Shown piece after piece: positions 55,106 through 64,000 of a DNA stretch of 64,000 nucleotides. Source of the DNA: Stachybotrys elegans (Eukaryota > Ascomycota > Sordariomycetes > Hypocreales > Stachybotryaceae); NCBI GenBank assembly GCA_020746835.1, contig JAGPNK010000015.1:124001-188000 (forward strand). Reading direction: 5' to 3'. The translations under genes were made by a program, and so were the position numbers. Positions within the stretch are counted from its first letter, which is position 1. Every line of letters begins with the position of its first letter. Under the pieces are notes generated by a model. It was not told the origin of the DNA. It did no database searches and worked only from the letters and a program-made list of their open reading frames with translations.

Positions 55106-58100
55106 ATGGTGAACGAGGCTCCCGACAGCGTATCTGCAATCCACGAAAATTCAACGCCTTCGAAAAGGCCATGGTCATTCGGCAATCAAGGGGGCCACTC
55201 TCCGCCTCCAGACTGGCCTCCCCCAAGCCATATCGAAAATAATGAAAGTATCTCAGATGGAAGCACAAAGCACACATGTCTCCTGGGCAGCGTGAGTTGA
55301 CTCCTCACTTACAATTTGCCCATTACTGACAGATATTTCGATAGGTTATAGATGTCCAGGTCCAGCCATGCAACACGAGTGGACTCAGTAACATCTGGAA
55401 CGAATCCATTGATCCGGTCTTCTCTGTTGTGCAAGAAGGTGACTACTTTTGTTTACAGTTTTGTGAGGTGAGGTTTGGACGTCTCAATAAAGGAACCTGC
55501 AAGCACTTGCAGGCGCTCACCGCCCATAAACGAGTGTCGCTCCGGGGCTTCACATCCGGTCGTGCCTGGGTAATCGCAATTCACTCTTGGTTTAATAACA
55601 TCCCAGCGCTACTCCCTATAGAGCTCAGCATATATGCTGAACAAGAAGACGCCAAAGAAATTGGTGACATCCTATCCACTTTCGGGGTATTTCTACAGTG
55701 GCCTCGATATGGCAGAGAGGGTTACCACTACTTCAATCCGCACTTGCTGCGATTGGAAGGATATTCAGACCAAATCCCAACCTCGCGGCCTCAAGTCTCT
55801 AAGCAGAGCCCCGTACTGATACCTGAGAAGAATACTGACAGAACAGCCCAAGTCAATGTCGCAGAGGCTGTTGACGGCATTCTGAATTCTTTATCCCACC
55901 ATGTCCAAGTGCAGGACATATCCATGATCCCTGGTTTCAAGACCATGCCTCTAGAGTAAGCCAGAATTAAGAACCTTTCTCCAAGTTTATATTGACTTGC
56001 TCTTGCTTGTTACAGCCACCAGAAAGAAGCTATGGACTTCATCTTCCGGAGAGAAACAGGCCAATCGCCACCTGAGCGAAGTCTTTGGAAGTATAATGAC
56101 GCTGATGCAAACGAACCTTTGTGAGAGGCCAGAATATGATCCCCCTTCTTCTTCCCGCCTTGCAGGAAGTTTTCTAACACATAAGCAGCTATCAACATAT
56201 CTTTACCGGATCAAAACGTCCAGAGAAAGCCGAGATCAGAGGTGGTATCATTGCAGATGAAATGGGCTTAGGGAAAACACTTGTCATGTTATCCACTATT
56301 GCCAGCTCCATCGACCGCGCACATGAATTCGTTGCTTCCGAGAATCAACTGCGCTTGACTCAACCCCTCAGAAAGGTCCCGTCCAGAGCGACGCTCATTG
56401 TTGTACCCTCTGCAGGCAAGTCTCTACCTTACAGTTTACATGAGATTAACTGACGCATTATAGTCTTGATCAATAGCTGGGTCGTGGAAATTGAGAAGTG
56501 CGGGCAGCAGAGCTGATGATGATAACTGGCTGGCTAACATATGAATTAGGCACGTTTACCCTGGCACACTCGCCTTTCATAAGCATATCGGAACTTCCAG
56601 GCATAATGAAGATGAACTCGTTCTACTTTGTCAGAAGCTCATCGTGTTTACAACATATGCCACAGCAGCCTACGAGCTTCGCCACAAAATCACACATCTG
56701 TCCGATATCAACTGGTTCAGAATCATCCTAGACGAAGGTGAGACCAGAAGGCGAGGGAAATCTACTGAGAATGGCCATCATAGTAACGCGTCATGTTAGC
56801 TCACGATATTCGAACCCGTACCACGCAGCAATACCAAGGCGTCGCTAGTATCTCGGCGCAGCATCGATGGTGTCTTACTGGTACCCCTATCCAGAACAGC
56901 CTTGATGACCTCGCAGCTCTGGTCTCTTTTCTCAAAATGCCAGTTTTGGAAAAGCCGGAAACGTTTAGGAAATTCATCACAAAGCCTATATCATCCGGCA
57001 CCAATGATTGCTACCAAAACCTCCAGAGGTTGCTTCAGTCTGTGTGCCTACGAAGGACCCGAGAGCTTCTGAACCTTCCCGAACCAGAGACATACTATCA
57101 AACACTTCCTCTGACTGCTTCGGAGTACACCGAGTACAACGAACTCCTTAGAGAATGCAAGAGAGACATTGACATGGCGGTTAGTGGGAGGGGAAAGGGC
57201 CAGTTGAAATCTGCAATGCTCGAGTCTCTCCTGAAAGTCCGCCTATTTTGCAATAATGGACGTGCAGCAGCTGTATTGCCTCCCGGGCCAAAGGTTCTCC
57301 CCGAAGACCCTGACGAGTTATTGGCTTATCTACAGCAGCGTGATGAGAATTTCTGCGCCCATTGTGATGGAGTAGTTTACTTCATTAGCAACACAGCAGA
57401 AACGGACGGTGGGATGTTTTTGCCATCCTGTCGCCATTTGGTCTGTCATAGCTGCTCAGAACACATGAATATTGGAAAGGGGGGCAATAGCACTCGGAAG
57501 GGAAACTGCCCGTTATGCGCTCCTGAGAAACAGTCAACATCACTGGCGGTCATAGCCTCATCTGACACAGGAATTCCACGCGGCAGCTTTGAGGACAGAA
57601 GCGCTGCCCAGCCGCGACAGTATCCCTCCAAGCTGCTCAAGCTTTTATCTGATATTAGTGGCGACCGTGACCATAAGAGGTGTGTCATAGCGTGCACCAT
57701 TATGGAACAAAGCTTATGGTTCAATTGCACAGTATTGTGTTTTCTTGCTGGAAGAAGACACTCGATATTGTCAGTAGACTTCTCCGTTCAAAGGGTTTAC
57801 GGCACCACTTGATCGATGGGTCGCTCCTCAACGCTGAGCGGATCAAAATCCTCGATGAATTTCGGACATCCACTAGTTTAAACATCCTGCTCATGACTCT
57901 GGGAACGGGTGCGGTAGGGTACGTATGGTGTATGATTGGTGTCTCTTGCATCGCTTGGCTTATTGATGATTATTGACAGATTGAACCTCGCCGCCGCGTC
58001 GCGTGTATATCTTCTAGAGCCCCAATGGAACCCATCGATTGAGTCTCAAGCGATTGGAAGGGCGCTTCGGCTTGGCCAAACAGATCGTGTCGTGATTATA

Positions 58101-58352
58101 CGGTACATTATGAAGGGCACTGTGGAAGAGGTGTGGACTCAACCGCCTTGCTCCTGGGGCGACTCGCTAACGAATTTCAGAGTAATGTTTTAAGCCGCCA
58201 GCAACGAAAACTCGAGCTGGCCGGTGGTGGCTTCGGCAAAGGGAGAGACATGGCGCCTGAGACACGGCAGGCATTACGGGTAGGTCAATGACGTATAGTG
58301 GATTCTAATGGTATTAACCCTTTGCTAGGATTTCTTTGATGTTAATGAGTAG
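55106..58352 (+). CDS. SNF2-family ATPase with RING finger (Rad5/HLTF-like)
   Basis: Multi-exon gene of roughly 900 residues. N-terminal half: Rad5/HLTF-type region ('VSLRGFTSGRAWVIAIHSW', 'PIELSIYAEQEDAKEIGDIL', 'YFNPHLLRLEGY'). ATPase: motif I 'GGIIADEMGLGKTLVM', motif II LDEAH (split by an intron near 56737-56799), motif III 'RWCLTGTPIQNSLDDLAALV'. RING finger inserted between helicase lobes: CAHC, SCRH, CHSC, CPLC (C3HC4). Second lobe: 'VFSCWKKTLDIVSRLL', 'LLMTLGTGAVG', 'LLEPQWNPSIESQAIGRALR' and LGQ (motif VI). It ends 'ALRDFFDVNE'. Introns near 57690, 57918 and 58132 keep frame. Rad5/HLTF proteins remodel stalled forks and ubiquitinate PCNA, but fungal genomes hold many divergent paralogues. 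This short-N-terminus copy may not be the Rad5 orthologue. Confidence 0.85.
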
Positions 58353-59094
58353 TCAGGCTCGTAAAAACTGTGTGCCTGCTATCGTGGTAACCAATCCGTA
58401 AGCCCCTAATATGACTGCTCATACTGTGCGGGTTGTTCGCTGCACGATCAACAGAACCAGCTTCGAGGCATGACTATGGCATTATCTGCATCAATGATCT
58501 ATCAAGCAGTTTACGAATGGAGCCTCCGCCCAAATGTTACTCATGACCAAGTGTATTGTTGAGAAAATTGGTCGGCCAGCAGGTTTCTACGGCTCAGCAC
58601 AAGTTACATCGAAATTTTTTGGTTGAATAAAAGAATTTCTAGGAGCCAAAAACCAACCTGGAGATGATTGGAAAGATCCACTACAAAATAGGGCGTGGGG
58701 GCTCACATGAGTCGAGCACAGTCATTATTCCGGCTCAGCTCCTTTTTCTAGCGGTGAATGAGCACTCTCTGTTTCGCGAGAGGAGAAGCTGGGCTCGACA
58801 TCATTGGTTAATGGCCAGACACAGAGGAAGAGGGACGTATCAAAACTGGGCCGATGGTCTGGGATGGCTGCGCCATCTTCGTGAATGTCAATGACCTGAA
58901 GCTGTGGATGGTAGAGCTGGTACAACGCCTCTGGATTCACATTCATACCAGGAAAACAGAGGCCAGAGAGTTAGCAGCGTACAAACCCTTCTCAATTTTG
59001 GGTAAAAATTACGACTCAACAGATTATCAGCAAAGAGCATTGAACCGCCCAGGAGAACTTTTGAAGCCGACAGCATGGAGGCAGTATATTGGAT
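58353..59094. other. Intergenic, no gene recognised
   Basis: Short frames only. Lies between the SNF2 gene and the tandem repeat. Confidence 0.45.
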
Positions 59095-59560
59095 GCACTG
59101 CCTCAAAAATCACGGCTCAGTCAATGTAACGCGGCCTCGGGGCGCAGCCAATTCTACAAGCCTGAAAACTGCAGAGGGAGCATTCATCTCGAGCCTCATT
59201 GGTTATTGCAGACTGGTCTGACCCTCTTGTACACGCATGCATGACCCTTCCCCCTGGAAGCGTCATGCACTGCCTCAAAAATCACGGCTCAGCTACCTTT
59301 CGGTGACTCACTCCTAGAAACCTGAAAACTGCACAGAGGGAACTTGTCTTGGACCTTATTGGCTAGGGGCTGGCACTGTCCCGAGTAGGCAAGCATGTCG
59401 ACTGCCCCATGCAAGTCTAATGCACTGCCCCCGGAATCATGGCTCGGCTGGAGTAGTGACTCACTCCGAAAAACTTGAAAACTGTAGGGGGAGAACTTGT
59501 CTTGAACATTATTGGCCACCGGCTGGTCGGTAGATATGGGATACAGACCAGCGACTCCAA
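59095..59560 (+). repeat. Tandem repeat, three diverged copies of ~155-172 bp
   Basis: Copies start at 59095, 59267 and 59422 with 'gcactgcc(t/c)c...aatca(c/t)ggctc(a/g)g'. Each continues with 'c(c/t)tgaaaactg', 'ttgtcttg' or its variant, and 'attggc(t/c)a'. Copies 2 and 3 are closer to each other than to copy 1. No coding potential. Confidence 0.75.
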
Positions 59561-59701
59561 GGAGGCCCCCTCCAAAAATATCGACGACATCAAATCAATA
59601 GATAACAATTGGAGGAGATTCGATTGAGAAAAGCTTGAGGCTTGTGGCTGTAGCAATTCTCATGTTAAAGTTTCTAGCCACTGTAATTGGTCGGGAGCTT
59701 C

Positions 59702-59975
59702 TGTCACGGTGTCGCCGTGGCGTCGGGCGTCCGAGAAGGCCTCTGCCTCGTGACTTGATCAGGCCGGCTGATGTATATATCGTATAATCAGTATTAATTT
59801 TCTCTACATTAAGGTAGGTAGGTTAGTGAGGGATTTGAATCCCCCCTAGATCCGAATAACTACCAAGTCATTTCAATTACCGATCCTCGGCACTCCCTGT
59901 ACTGTTACTATAAGCTCCGTGAATGGCGGGTCGTTCATGGGGGTAGTTCGGATCTAGGGGGTATTCTAACCCTCA
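59702..59975. repeat. Inverted repeat, possibly part of an LTR-like remnant
   Basis: Bases 59828-59864 (gggatttgaatcccccctag...) and 59942-59973 (ggtagttcggatctaggggg...) are inverted copies of each other with a few mismatches, about 77 bp apart. Upstream, TGTCACGG at 59702 and CCGTGA at 59917-59922 are inverted matches that could be the two ends of a ~220-bp LTR. The last two bases of that end do not fit, so the LTR reading is weak. Confidence 0.45.
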
Positions 59976-60034
59976 GACTTATTCAATTGCTGATATCCGA
60001 GTTAGTGACTGCTTTCGCTCACTCAAGAGATTGT

Positions 60035-61262
60035 TCAGTTGTTATAGCGGAACTCTTCTGCCAAGACAGCCTTTATCGCCTCCGTTTCCATCAAAAGAGC
60101 CCCCTGTTCTCGAGACATGGACGACAACGGCCTTCGAGGTTGCTGACTATGACCCAGCACAGAATGAACCAACATCTTGAGTCCTGCAATCTAAGCAAAG
60201 TGAGCTGGCATCTCCAGAGGAAAATATATACAACACTTACACCAATCTTTTGACAGGCTCCATCAGCAAGTGCGAGGAGATTCTGAAGTCTCTGAGCTTC
60301 CTTGTACTCCTCTGTACCTGGTACTGAGCTTGAAAGCTCCCAGAGTTTGACGCAGGTTCGCTAGAGATGCCCTGGTTAGTATTTCATAAATTGCGGGGGG
60401 TTGAGACTTACTGGAGCTATATTTGGGAGCCCGGAAATCGCCTTTGTCGTTCTCGTTAGTCAAGCTACTTCACAATACGGGATAGGCAGGTCGGGGTTGG
60501 GGTTGAGCGTACTCCGGCTGCTCCACTTGCAATACTTGGAAGAAGAATATCGATGAAGCCATCTATGATACGGAACTCATCGCCCGAGCGTTTGCGGGGG
60601 TACTTTTGACGAAATTCCTCGCTCGATACAATAGCATTGATGCGTGTGATTTTGCCCACAGATGCGCAACTGATTCTGTCAATAGTCTGAGTAGTAGGGC
60701 AGTTATGTACTTACGTGAGCTTGACACCGACCACATTTGATGACGCCCTCAAAACATCAGTAATGATGTCACTGTCGAGATCAATACCGCCTGATACAGC
60801 AGGAAAGTTGTATAGTATGACCGGCAGAGGGCTAGCTTCAGCAACATCCACGAAGAAACTGGTCAGAGCGCCCCTATTGCCCGGTCCTGAAAGTTGTCCC
60901 GCATAGTAACCCGGTGGTAAAACCATGGCATAGTCAGCGCCAGCGGCATGAGCATCGCGGCAGAGCTGAATGGTCTCCCTAGTACTGGGACATCCTACGC
61001 CAGCCACAATAGGAACACGGCTTAGCTCGCCTCCCTTGTTGTCAAGAGTCTCGCGAGCTGTCTTGAATAGCCGAATACGTTCTTCTCTCGTTAGATGAGG
61101 GGCTTCTCCAGCCGAGCCAGAAACAACCGGAATTGTTCCCGCCGAAGCCACATAGAGAACGTGAGTCGCAAAGGCATCAAGATCCAGGTCCTCATTGGAC
61201 TTGAAGAACGTAGGAAGGGGGGTGTAAATGCCGCAAGGCAGAGGTCGATAAGGAGTTCCCAT
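60035..61262 (-). CDS. DHDPS/NAL-family class I aldolase
   Basis: The ATG at 61262 gives MGTPYRPLPCGIYTPLPTFF. Family marks are 'GTIPVVSGSAGEAPHLTREE', 'LPVILYNFPAVSGGID' (the catalytic Tyr of YNFP) and 'SSNVVGVKLT' (the Schiff-base Lys). After an intron starting GTAAGT near 60713, the chain continues 'FRIIDGFIDILLPSIASGAA', then 'PNIAPVTCVKLWELSSS'-like sequence and 'RLQNLLALADGACQKIG'. A 50-nt intron (60191-60240) leads to a last exon ending at a TGA at 60037-60035 ('AIKAVLAEEFRYNN'). An inner exon border near 60480-60375 is not fully fixed. Fungal members cleave 2-keto-3-deoxy sugar acids or 4-hydroxy-2-oxoglutarate to pyruvate plus an aldehyde. The start is 343 bp downstream of the MFS gene's stop, same strand. 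Substrate unknown. Confidence 0.85.
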
Positions 61263-61604
61263 GATGGATAGAAGGCCCGAAGAAGGATGCAGGGTGTAGT
61301 TGGTGTCGCGTCAGGGAAAGGGTACTAGAGAAGTCGAACTTGGAAGAGCGGCAGGAGGTGTTGATGATACGTAGCAACGTCCACATAACTGATCTAGTTT
61401 ACATATAAGCCCGACACCGAAGCGCCGATGACTCGATAGCAGCCCACCAAGCTACAAAGTCTCTCCGAATCGCCGACAAGCCCGAGGCTAACCACAGGGC
61501 ACTCGTCAAGCTCTCTAGACCAATTGGTATTTGACATTTACTATGGCCATTTCTCCATACAATATCATTACTATAACACCAGCTTCCTACTTTGCTCAAC
61601 TACA

Positions 61605-63250
61605 CTACAGGGTATAACGGTACAGAGGCGAGTACTCTTCCATGCTGCTCAGCTCGTCGGCAGTGTGCTCCGCGAGCATTCTGTCAGCGTCCAACACCTC
61701 CCTCTTCTTATTCTCGCGGCGCATCAGCCACCAGTGAATTGTAGCAGGAATCATGGCTCCAAGCACGGTGGCACAGACGGAAAATCCGAAGCCCAAGGGG
61801 TATACGGGTGCCTGCTCTGCTAGATAAATATTGGAGCCGATACCGCCGCCACCAACAGACCCGAACAGCATGAGAAGGCCGATCGAGGCGGCGCGTTTGG
61901 ATGGGTTGGGCATGTTGTTAGACGCCCATGCACTGACAATCGGGGCCTGTGCACTGTATCCAGCAGCGGCGATGAAGATGGCGAAGTACGACACGCCACT
62001 GACGTTGGGATGGTGGACGGTGATCCATAGCATGATGATACCACACAGGCCCACGGTGTAGCATGTCATGATGGAGGCATATCGTCTCTGGAAGCGGTCG
62101 CTGAGCCAGCCATTCAAAACGTAAATGATGGTGGCGAAGATGTAAGGAGGCGTCGTGAGTGCCTGGGCCCTGATGGCCGAGTAGCCCAAGTTGCGAACCA
62201 TGGTTGGGAGTGTGTAGGAGAGAGAGTAGGTAGGAATCGAGCCTCCCCACCAGAACATCATCATCATCAGCCACGTCTTGCGGTCCTTGGCGGCGGCCCA
62301 GACATCGCTCCACTGGAACTCGTACGTGCCAGCGTTGGGTCTGGAGGCGTACTTGACACGGAGCTTGGCGTACTCGAGTTCATCTGCAGTCAGCCACTTG
62401 GTGGTGCGCTTCTCGTCATACTGATGAGGGAAATGCCTGTGACGGTTAGCTATGTGCTGTACGTGAAGAGAAGCCGGGAAAAGCAGACTTACGGCAAGAA
62501 CACGAAGGTCATGAGACCGATGGCAACAGTGAGGACACCCTCAATGAGGAAGAGCCATTGCCAAGCTGTGTATCCGTGGTTGCCGTCAAGATGACCGACA
62601 CCATAAGCAATGACTCCCGAGAAGGCACCAGCGGCAGTGTCGGCTCCGTAAAAGATGGCCATCCTCGTCGCCAGCTCCTTGGGAGTGTACCACATGCTGA
62701 GGATAAAGTACGATCCGGGATAGAGACCGGCCTCGGAGATGCCGAGGGTAAGGCGGACAGCGACGAAGCCGCCAAAGCTGCGGACGAGACACGTCAGGGT
62801 CGTGACGGTGCCCCAGGCGGTGACGATGACGGGGAACCAGATCTTGGGACCGAGGCGGCGCAGCAGAACGTTGGAGACGGGCTCCCACAGGCCGTAGGTG
62901 AAGAAGAAGACCATGAGGCCCAGGTTAAACTGCGTGGGCGTCATGTTGGCGTCCTCGGCGAAGCCAAAGATCCTCGCGTTGCCGGCATTGCTCCTGTCGA
63001 GCTAGCAGAGGAGGTACAGAACGCTAAGGGTGGGAAGCGGACGCCAATCGACTGTGCGAGAGTTGTAAGCGAGTGTTGAGGAGGAGACTCAGAGCTACAC
63101 CGCGGACATACGCTTTCTCAAGAGCTTCTTGTGGGGAGTTCCCTGGAAGGCCTGGTGCAGCTCCAGGTAGCGCTCATACTCGGGGCGCACCGGTGCAGTC
63201 TGGCCGTCAGAGATGCTACTGCTCTGCTCCTTGGTAGCGTCCTTCTCCAT
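61605..63250 (-). CDS. MFS transporter, allantoate/anion permease (Dal5/TNA1) type, with one in-frame TAG
   Basis: Three exons from the ATG at 63250 ('MEKDATKEQSSSISDGQ', ending 'HKKLLRK'). The next exon starts 'LDWRPLPTLSVLYLLC', then a TAG (63004-63002), then 'LDRSNAGNARIFGFAED'. The rest is an ordinary anion:cation symporter: 'FNLGLMVFFFTYGLWEPVSN', 'FVAVRLTLGISEAGLYPGSY', 'WQWLFLIEGVLTVAIGL', then after an intron near 62430-62490 'FWWGGSIPTYSLSYTLPT', 'AIFIAAAGYSAQAPIVSAW', 'MLFGSVGGGGIGSNIYL'. About 500 residues with 12 helices expected. The stop sits in the first membrane helix, where relatives have an aromatic residue before LDR. No alternative intron removes it without losing conserved sequence. 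So it is a very recent pseudogene, an edited codon, or an error. It probably imports an organic acid used by the adjacent aldolase (inference). Confidence 0.75.
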
Positions 63251-63908
63251 GGCGGCGGACCCGAGTCTTTGCAGGGTCAGACAAATTAAGATACTGAGGC
63301 AGGGTTGTTTAGGTTCTGCTCTAGATTGTCAGACACCAAATGGCTCGATGATGCGACCAATATCATGCGATGCTTTGCTTCAGTCGTGTCTGGTTATCGC
63401 CATTATATACGCCTCCCATGTCCTATCTTTCTCTATCTCCCGTCCGCCACCACAATAAATGCTAATCTTTCTCCCGACGCAGAGAGACACAAGTCTCCAG
63501 CAAAAGGCAAGGTTACCTCTGTATAGATATCTAGTCCAAGACCAATCAGGGACGCAAAGGGCGCTAGAGCAGCGCGGGCCCATTGTCGACAAAGCCTGAA
63601 TAACGGTGGTGATAACGGAGCCTCGGCGCTTCGGCGTTTCGGTGGGAGAGCGACTCTTGGTCGAGTGGCCGAGACAAACCACCCGTCGGTGGATGGGATC
63701 AAGACGGAATTCTCAGTGGATTGCCTGTCTTCAATATTGGCAAATCCGGGGGGTTCCTCATTACAATCCTGCTGTCTCGGTTCATAAGACCCAGCATATA
63801 AGGGCTAATTCAACCATTTTCTTTAAATCCACCAATCTCACCAGGAATCCTCACTTAGAGATCAATATACAATCTGATTCATATTGACTGACAATTTGTC
63901 TTTAAACA
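63251..63908. other. Divergent promoter region, MFS gene versus gene at 63909
   Basis: 658 bp between two divergent start codons. No gene is supported. Shared regulation of the two genes is plausible. Confidence 0.5.
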
Positions 63909-64000
63909 ATGGCACCATCCGCAACTACCCTCTCAACCGAGGCTCCTCAGGTCCTCGCCACCAAGCTCGTCACCCGCACCAAGAATGCCGACGGATCAGC
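63909..64000 (+). CDS. 5' end of an unrecognised gene, cut by window edge
   Basis: The ATG at 63909 lies in a good context (aaacaATGGC) and opens a frame to the window edge (MAPSATTLSTEAPQVLATKL...). Thirty-one residues are visible, too few to name. Codon use is C-ending and strong, as in a well-expressed metabolic gene. Being divergent from the transporter, it may belong to the same catabolic group. Confidence 0.55.
   Translation, partial: MAPSATTLSTEAPQVLATKLVTRTKNADGS

Overview
The window is nuclear DNA of a filamentous ascomycete (Pezizomycotina, most likely a Sordariomycete). The evidence is short GT-AG introns of about 50-65 nt in nearly every gene, fungus-specific families (Zn2Cys6 and velvet regulators, HET, NACHT and NB-ARC proteins, DUF3435, DUF6601, DUF7708), and an AT-rich block whose mutation pattern fits repeat-induced point mutation (RIP). 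The species cannot be told from the sequence.

Left part (1-9.5 kb): the 5' part of a Zn2Cys6 regulator (minus), a gene ending in a J domain, a decayed TAM-type methyltransferase, an F-box protein, a scrap of a short-chain dehydrogenase, and an intact BAH-PHD chromatin reader (minus). A ~50-bp direct repeat occurs at 1791 and again at 9409.

Allorecognition and immunity-type region (9.8-34.7 kb): a HeLo-like cell-death-type protein head to head with a broken NB-ARC exon; a large uncharacterised fungal gene split by one in-frame TAG; a decayed PNP-NB-ARC receptor; an intact HET protein; a C2H2 protein; a decayed DUF6601 gene; a six-exon hydrolase-NACHT-ankyrin receptor with 27 ankyrin units, of which about 21 are nearly identical; a second PNP fragment; a velvet-domain protein; and an intact NB-ARC-TPR receptor.

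Mobile-DNA part (35-44 kb): a chromodomain protein, then an intact five-exon DUF3435 tyrosine recombinase (the family of Starship 'captain' proteins), a 58-bp palindrome just upstream of it, and 2.6 kb of RIP-degraded AT-rich DNA. That DNA carries two 347-bp copies of one LTR: one crisp with a 5-bp target duplication, the other RIP-mutated.

Right part (44-64 kb): a secreted cysteine-containing protein, an uncharacterised protein followed by a duplicated scrap of the secreted gene's 3' end, a membrane protein, a HET protein convergent with a DUF7708-NACHT-C2H2 receptor, a Rad5/HLTF-like SNF2-RING helicase, a three-copy tandem repeat, a DHDPS-family aldolase, an MFS transporter with one in-frame TAG, and the start of a divergent gene at the right edge.

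Taken together this is an accessory, repeat-rich region dense in NLR and HET genes. At least five STAND receptors or receptor remnants with different N-terminal and repeat domains lie within 45 kb, with a recombinase in their midst. Several neighbours are pseudogenes, which fits fast birth-and-death evolution. Gene models are read by eye; splice sites were kept where phase and protein homology agreed, and I say so where they did not.
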